Part shown: positions 1 through 8,403 of the stretch, piece after piece
How positions within the stretch are numbered: position 1 is the first letter of the stretch
Layout: each line of letters starts with the position of its first letter
Assembly: GCF_007830455.1 (NCBI RefSeq)
Contig: NZ_VLLB01000002.1
Coordinates: forward strand, 558,001 to 622,000
Source: Pseudoduganella lurida
GTDB lineage: Bacteria > Pseudomonadota > Gammaproteobacteria > Burkholderiales > Burkholderiaceae_D
Direction: 5' to 3'
DNA: 64,000 nt
The notes under the pieces: model-generated
Database searches by the model: none
What the model was told of the DNA's origin: nothing
The model's input: only the letters and a program-made list of their open reading frames with translations
Made by a program: the position numbers and the translations under genes

Positions 1-246
1 CCGGTCTATATCGCGCACCAGACGCTGATCATCTGCTTCAGCCGCCTGCTGGCACCATTGCAGCTGCCCGCGCTGCCCGAGGGCCTGCTGCTGGTCGCTC
101 TGACGCTGGCCGGCAGCTTCGGCCTGTTCGAACTGGTGCGGCGCCTCCCTCTGCTGCGCTGGCTGCGGCCCCTCGTCGGATTGAAGCTGCGCGACGCCCC
201 GCGGACCGACGCGGCCGCGGCACCGGTCGCCGCCACGCCGGGATGA
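1..246 (+). CDS. acyltransferase family 3 protein, C-terminal fragment
   Basis: The frame is open at the window edge, so only the last 81 residues are present. The fragment begins with PVYIAHQTLII, which resembles the last-but-one membrane helix of acyltransferase-3 / OpgC-like membrane proteins (usual motif YxxHxxxi). A second hydrophobic stretch (about residues 27-45, GLLLVALTLAGSFGLFELV) follows, then a short basic, Ala/Pro-rich cytoplasmic tail. Family members transfer acyl groups to exported glycans or lipids at the inner membrane. The substrate cannot be told from this piece. It converges on the GAF-GGDEF gene with a gap of about 50 bp. The family call rests on one short motif and the hydrophobicity pattern. 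Confidence 0.55.
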   Translation, partial: PVYIAHQTLIICFSRLLAPLQLPALPEGLLLVALTLAGSFGLFELVRRLPLLRWLRPLVGLKLRDAPRTDAAAAPVAATPG

Positions 247-299
247 CGAGAGCGGTCACGCACCCGGTCCGATGCGCCATGCCGGGCCTGGCGCGCGAC

Positions 300-1229
300 T
301 CAGTTCAGTACCTTCCGGCTCCGCTTCGCCCGCACCATCTCCGCATCGGCCATCGCGAACGCTTCCTCGAGATCGTACCCCGGCTTGCGCATCGCCATGC
401 CGAGCGAAGCGCGCACGTCGGCGGCGGCCAGGGCTTCCTGCACGCGCATCAGCATCGCCTGCGCGTCGAAGTAGTCGCACTCCACCATCAGCATGGCGAA
501 CTCGTCGCCGCCCAGCCGCGCGATGACATCGGTGCCGCGCGTGACCTGTTCGAGCGCGCGGGCGGCCCGCATCAGCAGCGCATCGCCGCTGCCCTGGCCC
601 TGCGTGTCGTTGGTGAATTTCAGGTCGTCCAGGTCGATGGAGACGACGCAGGCCGAGTGGCCGTAGCGGCTGCAGCGCTCTTCCTCGCGCTGCAGGAACA
701 TGTCCCAGCCGCGGCGGTTGACGAGGCCCGTCAGGCTGTCGCGCGCATCGTCCGCGCCGGCGCGGTCGGCCAGGCGGGCTTCGCTGCCGCTGTCGAGTTC
801 CCGGTCCAGGATCGTGGCCAGCAGGCTGCCCAGCAGCGTGAGCGTGTCGAGTTCCTCGCGGATGGAGGGCGGCTGCGGCTGCGGGTCGAAGCCGCACAGG
901 GTGCCGAACAGGGAGCCGTCGCCCCGGCGCAGCGGGATGCCGACATATGCCCCCGTCGGCAGGTGGCGCCCCAGCGGCGCCTGCGCATAGGCCGGCACGT
1001 CGATCGTCGACGGCGCGATATTCGGGCCATGGCCCAGCACCATGCGCGCGCACACGGTATCGGTCCAGCGGAACGACTGGCCCGGCGTGATGCCGTAGCC
1101 CGCATCGTCCGCGTACAGCACGATCCAGTCGTCACCCTCGGTGCGGGTGACCATCCACAGCCTGAAGCCCAGGCGGTGCCGCAGATAGGCCATGGTGGCC
1201 TGTGCGGCGGCAGCGAAATCGTCGATCAT
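300..1229 (-). CDS. GAF-GGDEF diguanylate cyclase
   Basis: A 309-residue soluble protein. Residues about 1-140 look like a GAF sensor domain (CGFDPQPQ follows a GTLCG strand, typical of GAF). Residues about 160-309 are a GGDEF domain with an intact RLGGDEFAML active site and the DSLTGLVNRR entry motif. It should make cyclic di-GMP from two GTP. No RxxD inhibitory site is evident five residues before GGDEF. It starts at an ATG and lies 69 bp downstream of the penicillin-acylase gene on the same strand, so co-transcription is possible. The ligand of the GAF domain is unknown. Confidence 0.88.
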   Translation of the reverse strand: MIDDFAAAAQATMAYLRHRLGFRLWMVTRTEGDDWIVLYADDAGYGITPGQSFRWTDTVCARMVLGHGPNIAPSTIDVPAYAQAPLGRHLPTGAYVGIPLRRGDGSLFGTLCGFDPQPQPPSIREELDTLTLLGSLLATILDRELDSGSEARLADRAGADDARDSLTGLVNRRGWDMFLQREEERCSRYGHSACVVSIDLDDLKFTNDTQGQGSGDALLMRAARALEQVTRGTDVIARLGGDEFAMLMVECDYFDAQAMLMRVQEALAAADVRASLGMAMRKPGYDLEEAFAMADAEMVRAKRSRKVLN

Positions 1230-1298
1230 GCGCGCCTCGTTGGTCTTGTCCGGTGCGGGCCATTATGCACCACGCGGGACCAATGCGGCACGCGCGAG

Positions 1299-3734
1299 TC
1301 ACGGCGCGAAGCCTAGCGTGTGCTCGGTCGGGCCGGGCAGCAGCGGCGTGGGCCGGCCCTGCACCCAGTCCGCATGCCCGGCCAGGAAGTATGGCGACAG
1401 CGGATGGCCGCTCTGCCCGCCCGGCATATTGAAGAGTCCCCGCTCTTCCTTGCCGGGCGAGACGGTGAAGCGTTCCGACTGCCCGAAGGCGCTGCCGGCC
1501 ACGCGCGGCATGTGCGAATCGCCCGGCAGCGGGTCGGCGGGCACGCTCAGCCAGCGGCGCAGCGCCGGCACGGCACCGGCGATCGGATGGGCGATGGCCG
1601 CCGTGTTGTAGGCACCCCAGGTGGCGTCCTGCAAGGGCCGGCCGTCGGCCGCCAGGTCGGCGATGGTGCGGTCGATGGCGGCCAGCTGCAGCGCTTCCCA
1701 GCTGGCGTACTGGCGCGGCAGCCAGCCGGGCGGGCGCTCGTCCAGCAGCCGCGCGACCACTTCCGGCCAGCGCTTGTCGGCCAGTGCCACGCCGGCCTGG
1801 CCCTGCGCTGCCAGCTGCGCATTGGCGCCACTGTAGAGCAGCTCGTACAGCGACCACATGAAGCCGCGCGCGAGGCGGTAGCCGGCCGAGTCCACGCTGG
1901 CCCGGCCCGTCCAGTTCGTGCGCAGCAGCCGGGCTGCCTTGTCGCGCTGCGGATCGGCGCGGCGCGCGGCATCGTCCAGGACCGACAAGGCCCGCTCCCG
2001 CCAGGGAGCGATGAACAGCGCGCGGTCGTCCAGCATCACGCCGTACACGCCCTCCTCGTCCGTTTTCGGGCCCAGCGCGCTCAAGGCACCGCTGGCCTGG
2101 CGCGCCCGCGCGCCCAGGTCGAAGCCGCCATCGCCCAGCAGGGCGGCGCCGGGTCCCGCCAGTTGCCGGCTGTTGGCCGTGACGAGCTGGCCGCCCGCCG
2201 GATTGACCACGCGCGGATACTCGGCCGGCGCCAGCCAGCCCTGCCAGCCGGGCGCGCCGTCGGCCAGCGGGAACGTGTCGGCGGCGCCAGGGCGCGCGCG
2301 GCGCGGCAGCGGTCCGGCAATCGTCCAGCCGATATTGCCGGCCGCGTCGCCGGCCACGAAATTCTGGGCCGGCACGCCGGCCGCGTTGGCCAGCGCCAGC
2401 GCCTCGTCCAGGGTATCGGCGCCTTCCAGGCGGCCCAGGTTCAGGTTCACCAGCGCGGGTTCGTGCGCGATCCAGTGCACGGCGTAGGTCCGGCCGGCCG
2501 CCTCCATCAGGGGGCCTTGCGGCGTCTCGCGCACCGCCAGCGTTTCGGCCGGCGCGCCCTTCACGAGGATCGTCTCGCGATGCACGGCCGGCGTGAGCCA
2601 TGCGCCGTCGAGCCGCACCTGGCCGGGCCGCGCCGCATCGATGGCGACGGGCCGCAGGTCCAGGTAATCGCCATAGCTGTTGGTGAAGCCCCAGGCCACG
2701 TGGCCATTGCTGCCGACGACGATGAAGGGCGTGCCGGGCAGCGTGACGCCGACGATGCGCCGCGTGGTGCCCTGGCCACCCGGCACCTGCAGCTGCGCGC
2801 GGTACCAGGTGTTGGGCAGCTTGATTCCCAGGTGCATATCGTCCGAGACGATCGCACCACCCGTCGCGCTGCGGCTGCCGGCAACGGCCCAGTTGTTACT
2901 GCCGACATTGCTGCCGACATTATTGGCGACATTATTGGCGACATTACTGGCGACATTACTGGCGACATTACTGGCGAGCGCCGCGTCCAGCGCCGAAGTC
3001 GCCAGCAGCGCCGCATCGCGCGGCCCGGGCTGGCCCCACCATGCCGGCGCCGTGTCAGGTATCGGCGCCTGCGGCAGCTCGACCTTCGGTGCATCGACCG
3101 GCGTCTCCCAGCGCGTCGCCGCGGGCAGCAGGAAGGCCAGCTGGTCGGCCGTGGCGTTGTCGCGCAGCCAGCCGCGCGCCAGTTCGCGGCGCACGCTGCC
3201 GCCCTGCAGGTCGAAGTACATGGCCCAGATCACCAGCAGCGAATCGTGCGCGGACCAGGCGCGCGGCGCCTGTGCCAGCAGGCCGTATTCGAACGGTCGC
3301 GTGCCCAGCGCGTTCAGGCCGTCGTTCACGCCCGCCGCGTACCGCTCCAGCAATGCGCGGTCCGCCGCCGGCAGCAGCGCGTAGGCCTGTGCGGCGCGCG
3401 CGCGGAAGCGGTGCAGCCGGTGCTCGCGGTCGAGCGGCAGCGCCTTCGCGCCGAACAGCTCGGCCAGTTCGCCGGCCGCCACGCGGCGCAGCAGGTCCAT
3501 CTGGAAGTAGCGGTCCTGCGCATGCACGAAGCCGGTGGCGTACGCCACATCCTGCCGGTAGTCGCCGGCGATCGACGGCACGCCGAGCGCATCGCGATGG
3601 ATGGTCACGGCACCGTGCAGGCCGGCCACCGTGCGCCTGCCGTCGAGCTGGGCCAGGCTGCCGCGCAGGAAGAACCACAGGGCCAGCGCGACCACCACCA
3701 GCAGCGCCAGCACGCTCCAGCCGACGCGCTTCAT
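1299..3734 (-). CDS. membrane-anchored penicillin acylase family (Ntn) hydrolase
   Basis: An 811-residue N-terminal-nucleophile hydrolase of the penicillin amidase / AHL acylase family, which cleaves amide-linked acyl groups after self-processing into two chains. The ATG at 3734 is preferred because it opens directly on a membrane anchor (MKRVGWSVLALLVVVALALW). The frame extends 31 codons further upstream but that part is basic and unconvincing. The alpha chain carries HAQDRYFQMDLLRR (about residues 65-80). The nucleophile is Ser279 in SNNWAVAGS, the first residue of the mature beta chain. Immediately before it lie six copies of an SNVx/NNVx tetrapeptide encoded by a 12-bp tandem array. Downstream, GSNGHVAWGFTN matches the conserved beta-chain Asn/His region. 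The substrate (beta-lactam, acyl-homoserine lactone or other N-acyl compound) cannot be decided from sequence. Confidence 0.9.
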   Translation of the reverse strand: MKRVGWSVLALLVVVALALWFFLRGSLAQLDGRRTVAGLHGAVTIHRDALGVPSIAGDYRQDVAYATGFVHAQDRYFQMDLLRRVAAGELAELFGAKALPLDREHRLHRFRARAAQAYALLPAADRALLERYAAGVNDGLNALGTRPFEYGLLAQAPRAWSAHDSLLVIWAMYFDLQGGSVRRELARGWLRDNATADQLAFLLPAATRWETPVDAPKVELPQAPIPDTAPAWWGQPGPRDAALLATSALDAALASNVASNVASNVANNVANNVGSNVGSNNWAVAGSRSATGGAIVSDDMHLGIKLPNTWYRAQLQVPGGQGTTRRIVGVTLPGTPFIVVGSNGHVAWGFTNSYGDYLDLRPVAIDAARPGQVRLDGAWLTPAVHRETILVKGAPAETLAVRETPQGPLMEAAGRTYAVHWIAHEPALVNLNLGRLEGADTLDEALALANAAGVPAQNFVAGDAAGNIGWTIAGPLPRRARPGAADTFPLADGAPGWQGWLAPAEYPRVVNPAGGQLVTANSRQLAGPGAALLGDGGFDLGARARQASGALSALGPKTDEEGVYGVMLDDRALFIAPWRERALSVLDDAARRADPQRDKAARLLRTNWTGRASVDSAGYRLARGFMWSLYELLYSGANAQLAAQGQAGVALADKRWPEVVARLLDERPPGWLPRQYASWEALQLAAIDRTIADLAADGRPLQDATWGAYNTAAIAHPIAGAVPALRRWLSVPADPLPGDSHMPRVAGSAFGQSERFTVSPGKEERGLFNMPGGQSGHPLSPYFLAGHADWVQGRPTPLLPGPTEHTLGFAP
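2896..2979 (-). repeat. 12-bp tandem array at the nucleophile site of the penicillin acylase
   Basis: Seven near-identical 12-bp units on the plus strand, of the form tta(c/t)tg(c/g)cgaca, run without interruption. In the coding sense each gives S/N-N-V-A/G. The last unit merges into the codons of the catalytic S-N-N-W motif, so the array lengthens the segment just before the autocleavage site in whole tetrapeptides without changing frame. Confidence 0.95.
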
Positions 3735-3898
3735 CCATCGGATACCGCCCCGGTCTGCCCGCATGCGCCGCTCCGCAAAGTTGTCATGGGCGCCATCTTG
3801 CCAGAAGTTCCAGGCGCGGCGCAGCAAAAAAATCTTGGCGCGGGCAGCCGCATGGTAGAGTAAAACGATGTAGTGTCGTCCCTCACCTGCCGGAACCT

Positions 3899-4402
3899 AT
3901 GCTCGTACCACCGAAACCAGACAACGAAGCCTCCCGCCTGGCTGCCCTGTATGCGCTGCTGCTGCTCGATACGCCGCCCGAACAGCGCTTCGACAAGATC
4001 GTGGAATTCGCCACCCAGGAATTCGACGTGCCGATCGCCCTGATCACGCTGCTCGACGACGACCGCCAGTGGTTCAAGGCATCCGTCGGCATGGGCAGCA
4101 CCTGCCAGACGAGCCGCGACATCTCGTTCTGCGGCCATGCCATCCTGCGCAGCGAGATCATGGTGATCCCCGATGCCGCGCTCGACCCGCGGTTCGCGGA
4201 CAATCCGCTCGTCACCGGCCCGCCGCACATCCGCTTCTACGCCGGCGCGCCGCTGGTGCTGTCCTCCGGCTATGCGCTGGGCACGCTGTGCATCATCGAC
4301 ACGCAGCCGCGCGCGCTGGACGGCATCGAGCTGGCCATCCTCTCCACGCTGCGCCACCTGGTGATGCAGGAACTGGAAGGCGCGGAGGCGGCCCATGGCT
4401 GA
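3899..4402 (+). CDS. stand-alone GAF domain protein
   Basis: A 167-residue protein consisting almost only of one GAF domain: the N-terminal R-x-x-A-L-x-x-x-x-x-L-D-T-P-P-E-x-x-F-D-x-I motif, FDVPIALITLLDDDRQWFKA, SFCGHAI and YALGTLCIID are all present. This arrangement is common in GAF modules fused to kinases or cyclases, but here no output domain follows in the frame. The frame is open far upstream, but the ATG at 3899 begins the conserved domain and that upstream reading is arginine-rich noise opposite the acylase gene. The last 8 bases overlap the start of the receiver-like gene, so the two are probably translationally coupled and may act as a split sensor pair. Confidence 0.82.
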   Translation: MLVPPKPDNEASRLAALYALLLLDTPPEQRFDKIVEFATQEFDVPIALITLLDDDRQWFKASVGMGSTCQTSRDISFCGHAILRSEIMVIPDAALDPRFADNPLVTGPPHIRFYAGAPLVLSSGYALGTLCIIDTQPRALDGIELAILSTLRHLVMQELEGAEAAHG

Positions 4403-4826
4403 GCAGACGATGCTGCTGATGGAACCGGAGGACATGCTGCGCCGTACCGTGTCGCTGACGGCGCGCTCGCTGGGCATGTCCGGCATCCACGAAGCGGCCA
4501 CCATTCCGCAGGCGCGCCGCCTGCTGTGCCAGCGGCCCTACCTGGGCGCCGTGATCGCCATCGACGATCCCACGCAGAGCGGCAACGTGCGCGACTTCAC
4601 GCTGGTGGACGAGGTGCGCGAAGGCCAGACGGCCTGCGATGCAAAGATGCCGATCGCCGTGCTGACGGCGCATGCCGATGCGGCGCTGATCGCCGCCCTG
4701 CGCGGCCGCGAGGTGCAGCGCGTGATCCTCAAGCCGTTCCGCGCCAAGGTACTGCTGGAAGCGTTCGTGGCGCTCGGCGTCCCCGATCCGGCCACGGCAC
4801 CGGTCGGCAAGTGGCCGCGCGCCTGA
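4395..4826 (+). CDS. response-regulator receiver-like protein, degenerate
   Basis: A 143-residue protein with the outline of a CheY-like receiver domain: LLMEPEDMLR at the first strand (acidic pair altered to E-x-E), VIAIDDP where the phospho-Asp normally ends strand 3, AVLTAHAD at the conserved Thr strand, and LKPF with the conserved Lys. The stretch after the Asp (TQSGNVRDF) lacks the usual MPxxDG. Phosphorylation is therefore possible but not assured. The gene overlaps the preceding GAF gene by 8 bp (ATGGCTGA), which argues for coupled expression. It converges on the phytase-like gene with an 18-bp gap. Confidence 0.62.
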   Translation: MAEQTMLLMEPEDMLRRTVSLTARSLGMSGIHEAATIPQARRLLCQRPYLGAVIAIDDPTQSGNVRDFTLVDEVREGQTACDAKMPIAVLTAHADAALIAALRGREVQRVILKPFRAKVLLEAFVALGVPDPATAPVGKWPRA

Positions 4827-4844
4827 GCGCGCAGTTGGCCCCCT

Positions 4845-5981
4845 TTACTGCAGCACTTCGAACAGCAGCAGCTGCGTCACCTGGTTGGCATTGAAATTGT
4901 CGTCGCTGGCAAACACCAGCGTGCGGTGGCCGTTCGGCAGCCGCGGACCGAAGCCGAACGCTTCCACATTGTCCAGCACCGGCAGGCCGAGGGACGCGAA
5001 GTCCAGCACCAGCCGCTTCGTGACGGGCACCGGCGGACGATCCGCCAGCGACGGCACGGCGCGGATGTCGTCGGCCCCGCCCATCGCCGCTTCGTAGAGG
5101 CGGATGAAGTTGCGGTACCTGCCATCCTCGCCCTGCACGCCCGCGCGTTCCAGCACCAGCAGCGTGGCCGGGCCGACCGCCAGCATTTCCGAAATGCCGT
5201 TGTCCGCGTACTTGCCCGCGCCCGGCGCGGCGGCGATCGGCTCGACCGGATAGGCATACTGGCCCAGCACCTTGCCATCGCGGGCATACTGCGTGATGCG
5301 CGACAGCGCGCCCTGCTGGAGCGACGGCACCGGCCCATCCTGATACAGCGGCGCTTCCATCGCCACCCACAGGCTGGCGCCGTCCGGCGCGAACGACAGG
5401 CCTTCGAACGCCAGGTTGTTGCGCGTGCCCCGCTCGGCATCCGGCGACACCCGGAACATGGCCGGCAGCGGCAGCTCGCCGCGCAGCGTGCCATCGGCGC
5501 CGGCATGCCGGACGAACGGATCGAGGCCGAGGCGCCGGTCCCCTTCGCTGCTGTACCACAGGCTGCCGTCACGCGGATCGACCCGCAGGGATTCGAAGTC
5601 CGGCACCACGCCGCCTCGGGTGGCCTGCGCTTTTTCGTCCGGATAGGTGCTGCCATCGGCCTGGCGCAGGAGCGTCATGCCAGTGAGGGTGACGGACTGG
5701 AACGATGCCGCATCGAAGCGCAGCCGGGCGCGGTACACGCGCGCCGGGGCCAGTGCCGAGCGGTCGTCGCTGACCAGTACCCAGTCGCCCCGGCGGGCGT
5801 CGTAGTCGATGCCGGAGATGCCGCCGAAGGTCGTGCCTTCGAAAGCGGTCTTCAGCGGAATGCGCTGCTCGCCGATGAAGCGCAGGCTGCCGATGCGCTC
5901 CGGCGTATCGGAGACGGTGGCGCAGGCGGCCAGCAGGCAGGCCAGGCCGAGCGACACGGCCAGGTTGGTGAAACGGTGCAT
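4845..5981 (-). CDS. esterase-like activity of phytase family lipoprotein
   Basis: A 378-residue protein with a lipoprotein signal (LGLACLLAAC, lipobox cysteine at about residue 19). The rest is a beta-propeller-like repeat region typical of the 'esterase-like activity of phytase' family (FGGISGIDYDARRGDWVLVSDDR, FESLRVDPRDGSLWYSSEGDRRLGLDPFVR, NLAFEGLSFAPDG). Members are secreted or outer-membrane-anchored phosphoesterase-like proteins. True phytase activity is documented for few of them, so the reaction is uncertain. It lies downstream of the DUF3422 gene on the same strand, across an 87-bp gap filled mainly by a hexanucleotide array. Confidence 0.85.
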   Translation of the reverse strand: MHRFTNLAVSLGLACLLAACATVSDTPERIGSLRFIGEQRIPLKTAFEGTTFGGISGIDYDARRGDWVLVSDDRSALAPARVYRARLRFDAASFQSVTLTGMTLLRQADGSTYPDEKAQATRGGVVPDFESLRVDPRDGSLWYSSEGDRRLGLDPFVRHAGADGTLRGELPLPAMFRVSPDAERGTRNNLAFEGLSFAPDGASLWVAMEAPLYQDGPVPSLQQGALSRITQYARDGKVLGQYAYPVEPIAAAPGAGKYADNGISEMLAVGPATLLVLERAGVQGEDGRYRNFIRLYEAAMGGADDIRAVPSLADRPPVPVTKRLVLDFASLGLPVLDNVEAFGFGPRLPNGHRTLVFASDDNFNANQVTQLLLFEVLQ

Positions 5982-6000
5982 GGAGACTCGCAGGATCGTG

Positions 6001-6063
6001 GAAGCGGAATCGGAATCGGAATCGGAATCGGAAGCAGAAGCGGAAGCGGCAGCAGAAGCAGCG
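6001..6063. repeat. hexanucleotide tandem array (ggaatc, then degenerate ggaagc / agcaga units)
   Basis: Four perfect copies of ggaatc are followed by several degenerate six-base units (ggaagc, agaagc, ggcagc). The array fills most of the gap between the DUF3422 stop codon and the start of the phytase-like gene. Seen from the coding strand it is a long pyrimidine-rich tract upstream of that gene's start. Copy-number change would alter intercistronic spacing in steps of six bases. Confidence 0.85.
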
Positions 6064-6068
6064 GCAGG

Positions 6069-7376
6069 TCAGCTGCGGTGCGCCCGGTGCAGCCGCCGGT
6101 GCATGCTGCGCAGCGTCAGCCACACGCCGCCCGCCACCAGCGGCACGGCCAGCGCGATCAGCGCATCGGCATCGTGTACCCAGCCGAGGCCCTTGGCGCC
6201 CTTGATCGTGTAGCCCAGCAGCCCCACCACGTAGTAGGAGATGGCGGCAACGGATAGACCTTCGACCGCCTGCTGTAGCCGCAGCTGCTGGGCCGCGCGC
6301 GCGTTCAGCGACTGCAGGATCTGGCGGTTCTGCGCTTCCTGCACGATGCCCACGCGGGTGCGCAGCAGGTCGTTGCTGTTGGCGATGCGGCGCGCCAGCG
6401 CTTCCTGCCGCGCGGCCACCGCCTCGCAGGTGCTCATCGCGGGCGCCAGCCGGCGCTCCATGAATTCGGCCACCGTCGGCACGCCTTCGATGCGGCTCTC
6501 GCGCAGCTCGTCGATGCGGGCGTTGACGAGCCGGAAGTAGGCTTTCGACGCGGCGAAGCGGTAGCTGTTGTCCAGCGAGAGCTTTTCCAGCCGCGCGGCC
6601 AGGTGCGTGATCTGTTCCAGCAGTGCCTGTTCGGTGGTGCCGTCCGCTTCCAGCAGCGCGGCGCTGGCGGCGGCCAGTTCCCGTTCGATGGCGTTCAGCT
6701 CCGGCACGGCGCGCTGCGCCGCGGGCAGGCCGTACAGCGCCATCATCCGGTAGGTCTCGATCTCCAGCAGGCGCTGCACCAGGCGGCCGGCCTGCTGCTC
6801 GCGCATGCGCACGTCGTTGACGATGAAGCGCGAAAAGCCGTCCGCCGCGATGGCGAAGTCGGAGCAGATCTCGCCGCCCTGCATCACGCTGCTGGCCGCC
6901 AGCGACGGGCCTTCGAACAGCTCGTGCACGGGCGGATGCTCGCCGGCGCCGCCCTTGCGCAGGATGACGTGGGCGGCCACCATCACGCGCCCGCGCAGCG
7001 CCAGCAGCCAGTCCTGCGGCACGTGCGCGATCGGCATGCGATCGAAGTGCACGGCCTCGCCCCGCTCCGCGAACGTGTAGGTGGCGAACTCGGAATGCAG
7101 TTCCCACTTCAGCCGGAAGCGTCCGAAATCATGGTGGAAATGGCTGGCATCGGCGCCCGGTGCCGCCACGCCGAAGTGGCCGCACAGCGCCACCAGCAGC
7201 TCGTGCTGGGCGGCGGCATTCGAGCCGCGGCCATGGCCGAACACGGCCAGGTGCGACACCAGCTCGGGCGCGCGCAGCTTCAGGAACGGCCGCGAATGCA
7301 GTTCGGCCGCCAGCGGCACGCGCTGCGGGTGATTCAGGCTGGAGAACACCAGCGGTCCCATGCCAGGTTCCATCAA
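6069..7376 (-). CDS. DUF3422 family membrane protein
   Basis: A 435-residue protein with the DUF3422 signature: an N-terminal soluble domain opening NHPQRVPLAAELHSRPF, the HFHHDFGRFRLKWELHSEFATYTF block (about residues 90-110), a helical middle region with SYRFAASKAYFRLVNARIDELRESRIEG, and two hydrophobic segments near the C terminus (VEGLSVAAISYYVVGLLGYTIKG and ADALIALAVPLVAGGVWLTLRSM). The family is frequent in proteobacteria and has no established function. Two in-frame ATGs open the gene (7376 and 7373). It follows the LysR gene by 38 bp in the same direction. Confidence 0.88.
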   Translation of the reverse strand: MMEPGMGPLVFSSLNHPQRVPLAAELHSRPFLKLRAPELVSHLAVFGHGRGSNAAAQHELLVALCGHFGVAAPGADASHFHHDFGRFRLKWELHSEFATYTFAERGEAVHFDRMPIAHVPQDWLLALRGRVMVAAHVILRKGGAGEHPPVHELFEGPSLAASSVMQGGEICSDFAIAADGFSRFIVNDVRMREQQAGRLVQRLLEIETYRMMALYGLPAAQRAVPELNAIERELAAASAALLEADGTTEQALLEQITHLAARLEKLSLDNSYRFAASKAYFRLVNARIDELRESRIEGVPTVAEFMERRLAPAMSTCEAVAARQEALARRIANSNDLLRTRVGIVQEAQNRQILQSLNARAAQQLRLQQAVEGLSVAAISYYVVGLLGYTIKGAKGLGWVHDADALIALAVPLVAGGVWLTLRSMHRRLHRAHRS

Positions 7377-7414
7377 AGAGCCTCCATCAATAAGCTTCCA
7401 TCAATACGCTTCCA

Positions 7415-8356
7415 TCAGTACACCTCCGCGGCGACGTCGCGCACGGCTTTCAGCAGCAGCGCGGCACCGGGCGACAGCAGGTGCTCCTGCTGGCGGATGA
7501 TGCCGAATGCGTCCATCTTGAACGGCAGCTCCAGCGGCAGGATCGTCAGCACGTTCAGCGACTGGTAGTAGCGCGCCACGTCCACCGGCATCACGTGCAG
7601 CGTGTCGGTCTGCTGCAGCAGCGCGGTAATCAGCAGCAGCGCCGTCGTGTCGACCACGTTGGCGGGCGGCTCCAGGCCGGCGCGGCGGAACATCATGTCC
7701 ACCCGGTGGCGCAGGATGCTGCCCTGCGGCGGCAGGATCCACGCGTGGCTGGCCAGGTCGTCGAGCGTCAGGTTCGTCGATGCGGCGAGAGGATGGCCGA
7801 TGCGCGCGACGGCGCAGGCCGGTTCCTCGGTGAGTTCCTCGTAGCTCAGTCGCGCGCTGTTGTCGCGCTCCAGCACGCGGCCGATCATGAAGTCCAGCGT
7901 GCCCCGCTCCAGCATGCCGAGCAGCGTGTTGGAAGGTTCCATGTGCACGCCGATGCGCAGCAACGGCGCCTGCTGCTTGACGCGCGCGATGGCCTGCGGC
8001 AGCAGCGACATGGCCGGCGTCATGATCACGCCCACCTCCACCTGCCCCGTCAGCCCGGCCTTCAGCGCCAGCACGTCGTCATGCGCCAGCGAGAGACTGG
8101 TCAACGCCATGCGCGCGTGACGGATCATCGTCTCGCCGTACAGCGTGGGCACCATGCCGCGCGGCAGGCGATCGAACAGCTTCACGTCCAGCATCTCCTC
8201 GAGATCCTTGATCTGCTTGGAGGCTGCCGGCTGCGTCATGTGCAGCGTTTCCGCCGCGCGGTGGATATTGCGCTGTTCGTCCAGCGCGATCAGCAGCAGC
8301 AGCTGGCGCGTCTTGAGCCGCGCGCGCAGGAACCAGTTGGGGTTGGGTGTGTCCAT
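7415..8356 (-). CDS. LysR family regulator, GbpR type (pentose/galactose utilisation)
   Basis: A 313-residue LysR-type regulator. The N-terminal helix-turn-helix (RLKTRQLLLLIALDEQRNIHRAAETLHMTQPAASKQIKDLEEML) and the effector domain (about residues 95-310) are complete. The opening RLKTRQLLLL and MTQPAASKQI pattern is that of GbpR/GbdR-like regulators, which in Azospirillum and Agrobacterium control sugar-binding-protein and L-arabinose genes. Position supports this: it is 47 bp downstream of the GH43 gene at the end of the arabinofuranose transporter cluster. Its likely operator is the inverted repeat at 14051-14070. L-arabinose or a catabolite as effector is an inference. Confidence 0.88.
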   Translation of the reverse strand: MDTPNPNWFLRARLKTRQLLLLIALDEQRNIHRAAETLHMTQPAASKQIKDLEEMLDVKLFDRLPRGMVPTLYGETMIRHARMALTSLSLAHDDVLALKAGLTGQVEVGVIMTPAMSLLPQAIARVKQQAPLLRIGVHMEPSNTLLGMLERGTLDFMIGRVLERDNSARLSYEELTEEPACAVARIGHPLAASTNLTLDDLASHAWILPPQGSILRHRVDMMFRRAGLEPPANVVDTTALLLITALLQQTDTLHVMPVDVARYYQSLNVLTILPLELPFKMDAFGIIRQQEHLLSPGAALLLKAVRDVAAEVY

Positions 8357-8403
8357 CGGCGCATCATATCACTGCAGAGTTGCGCCGCTGGCAGGCCCCT
8401 GGC

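Noticed and set aside
1320..3863. Plus-strand open frame of 847 codons opposite the penicillin acylase
   Set aside because: The opposite strand encodes a complete Ntn hydrolase; this frame has no domain and an arginine/glutamine-rich composition.
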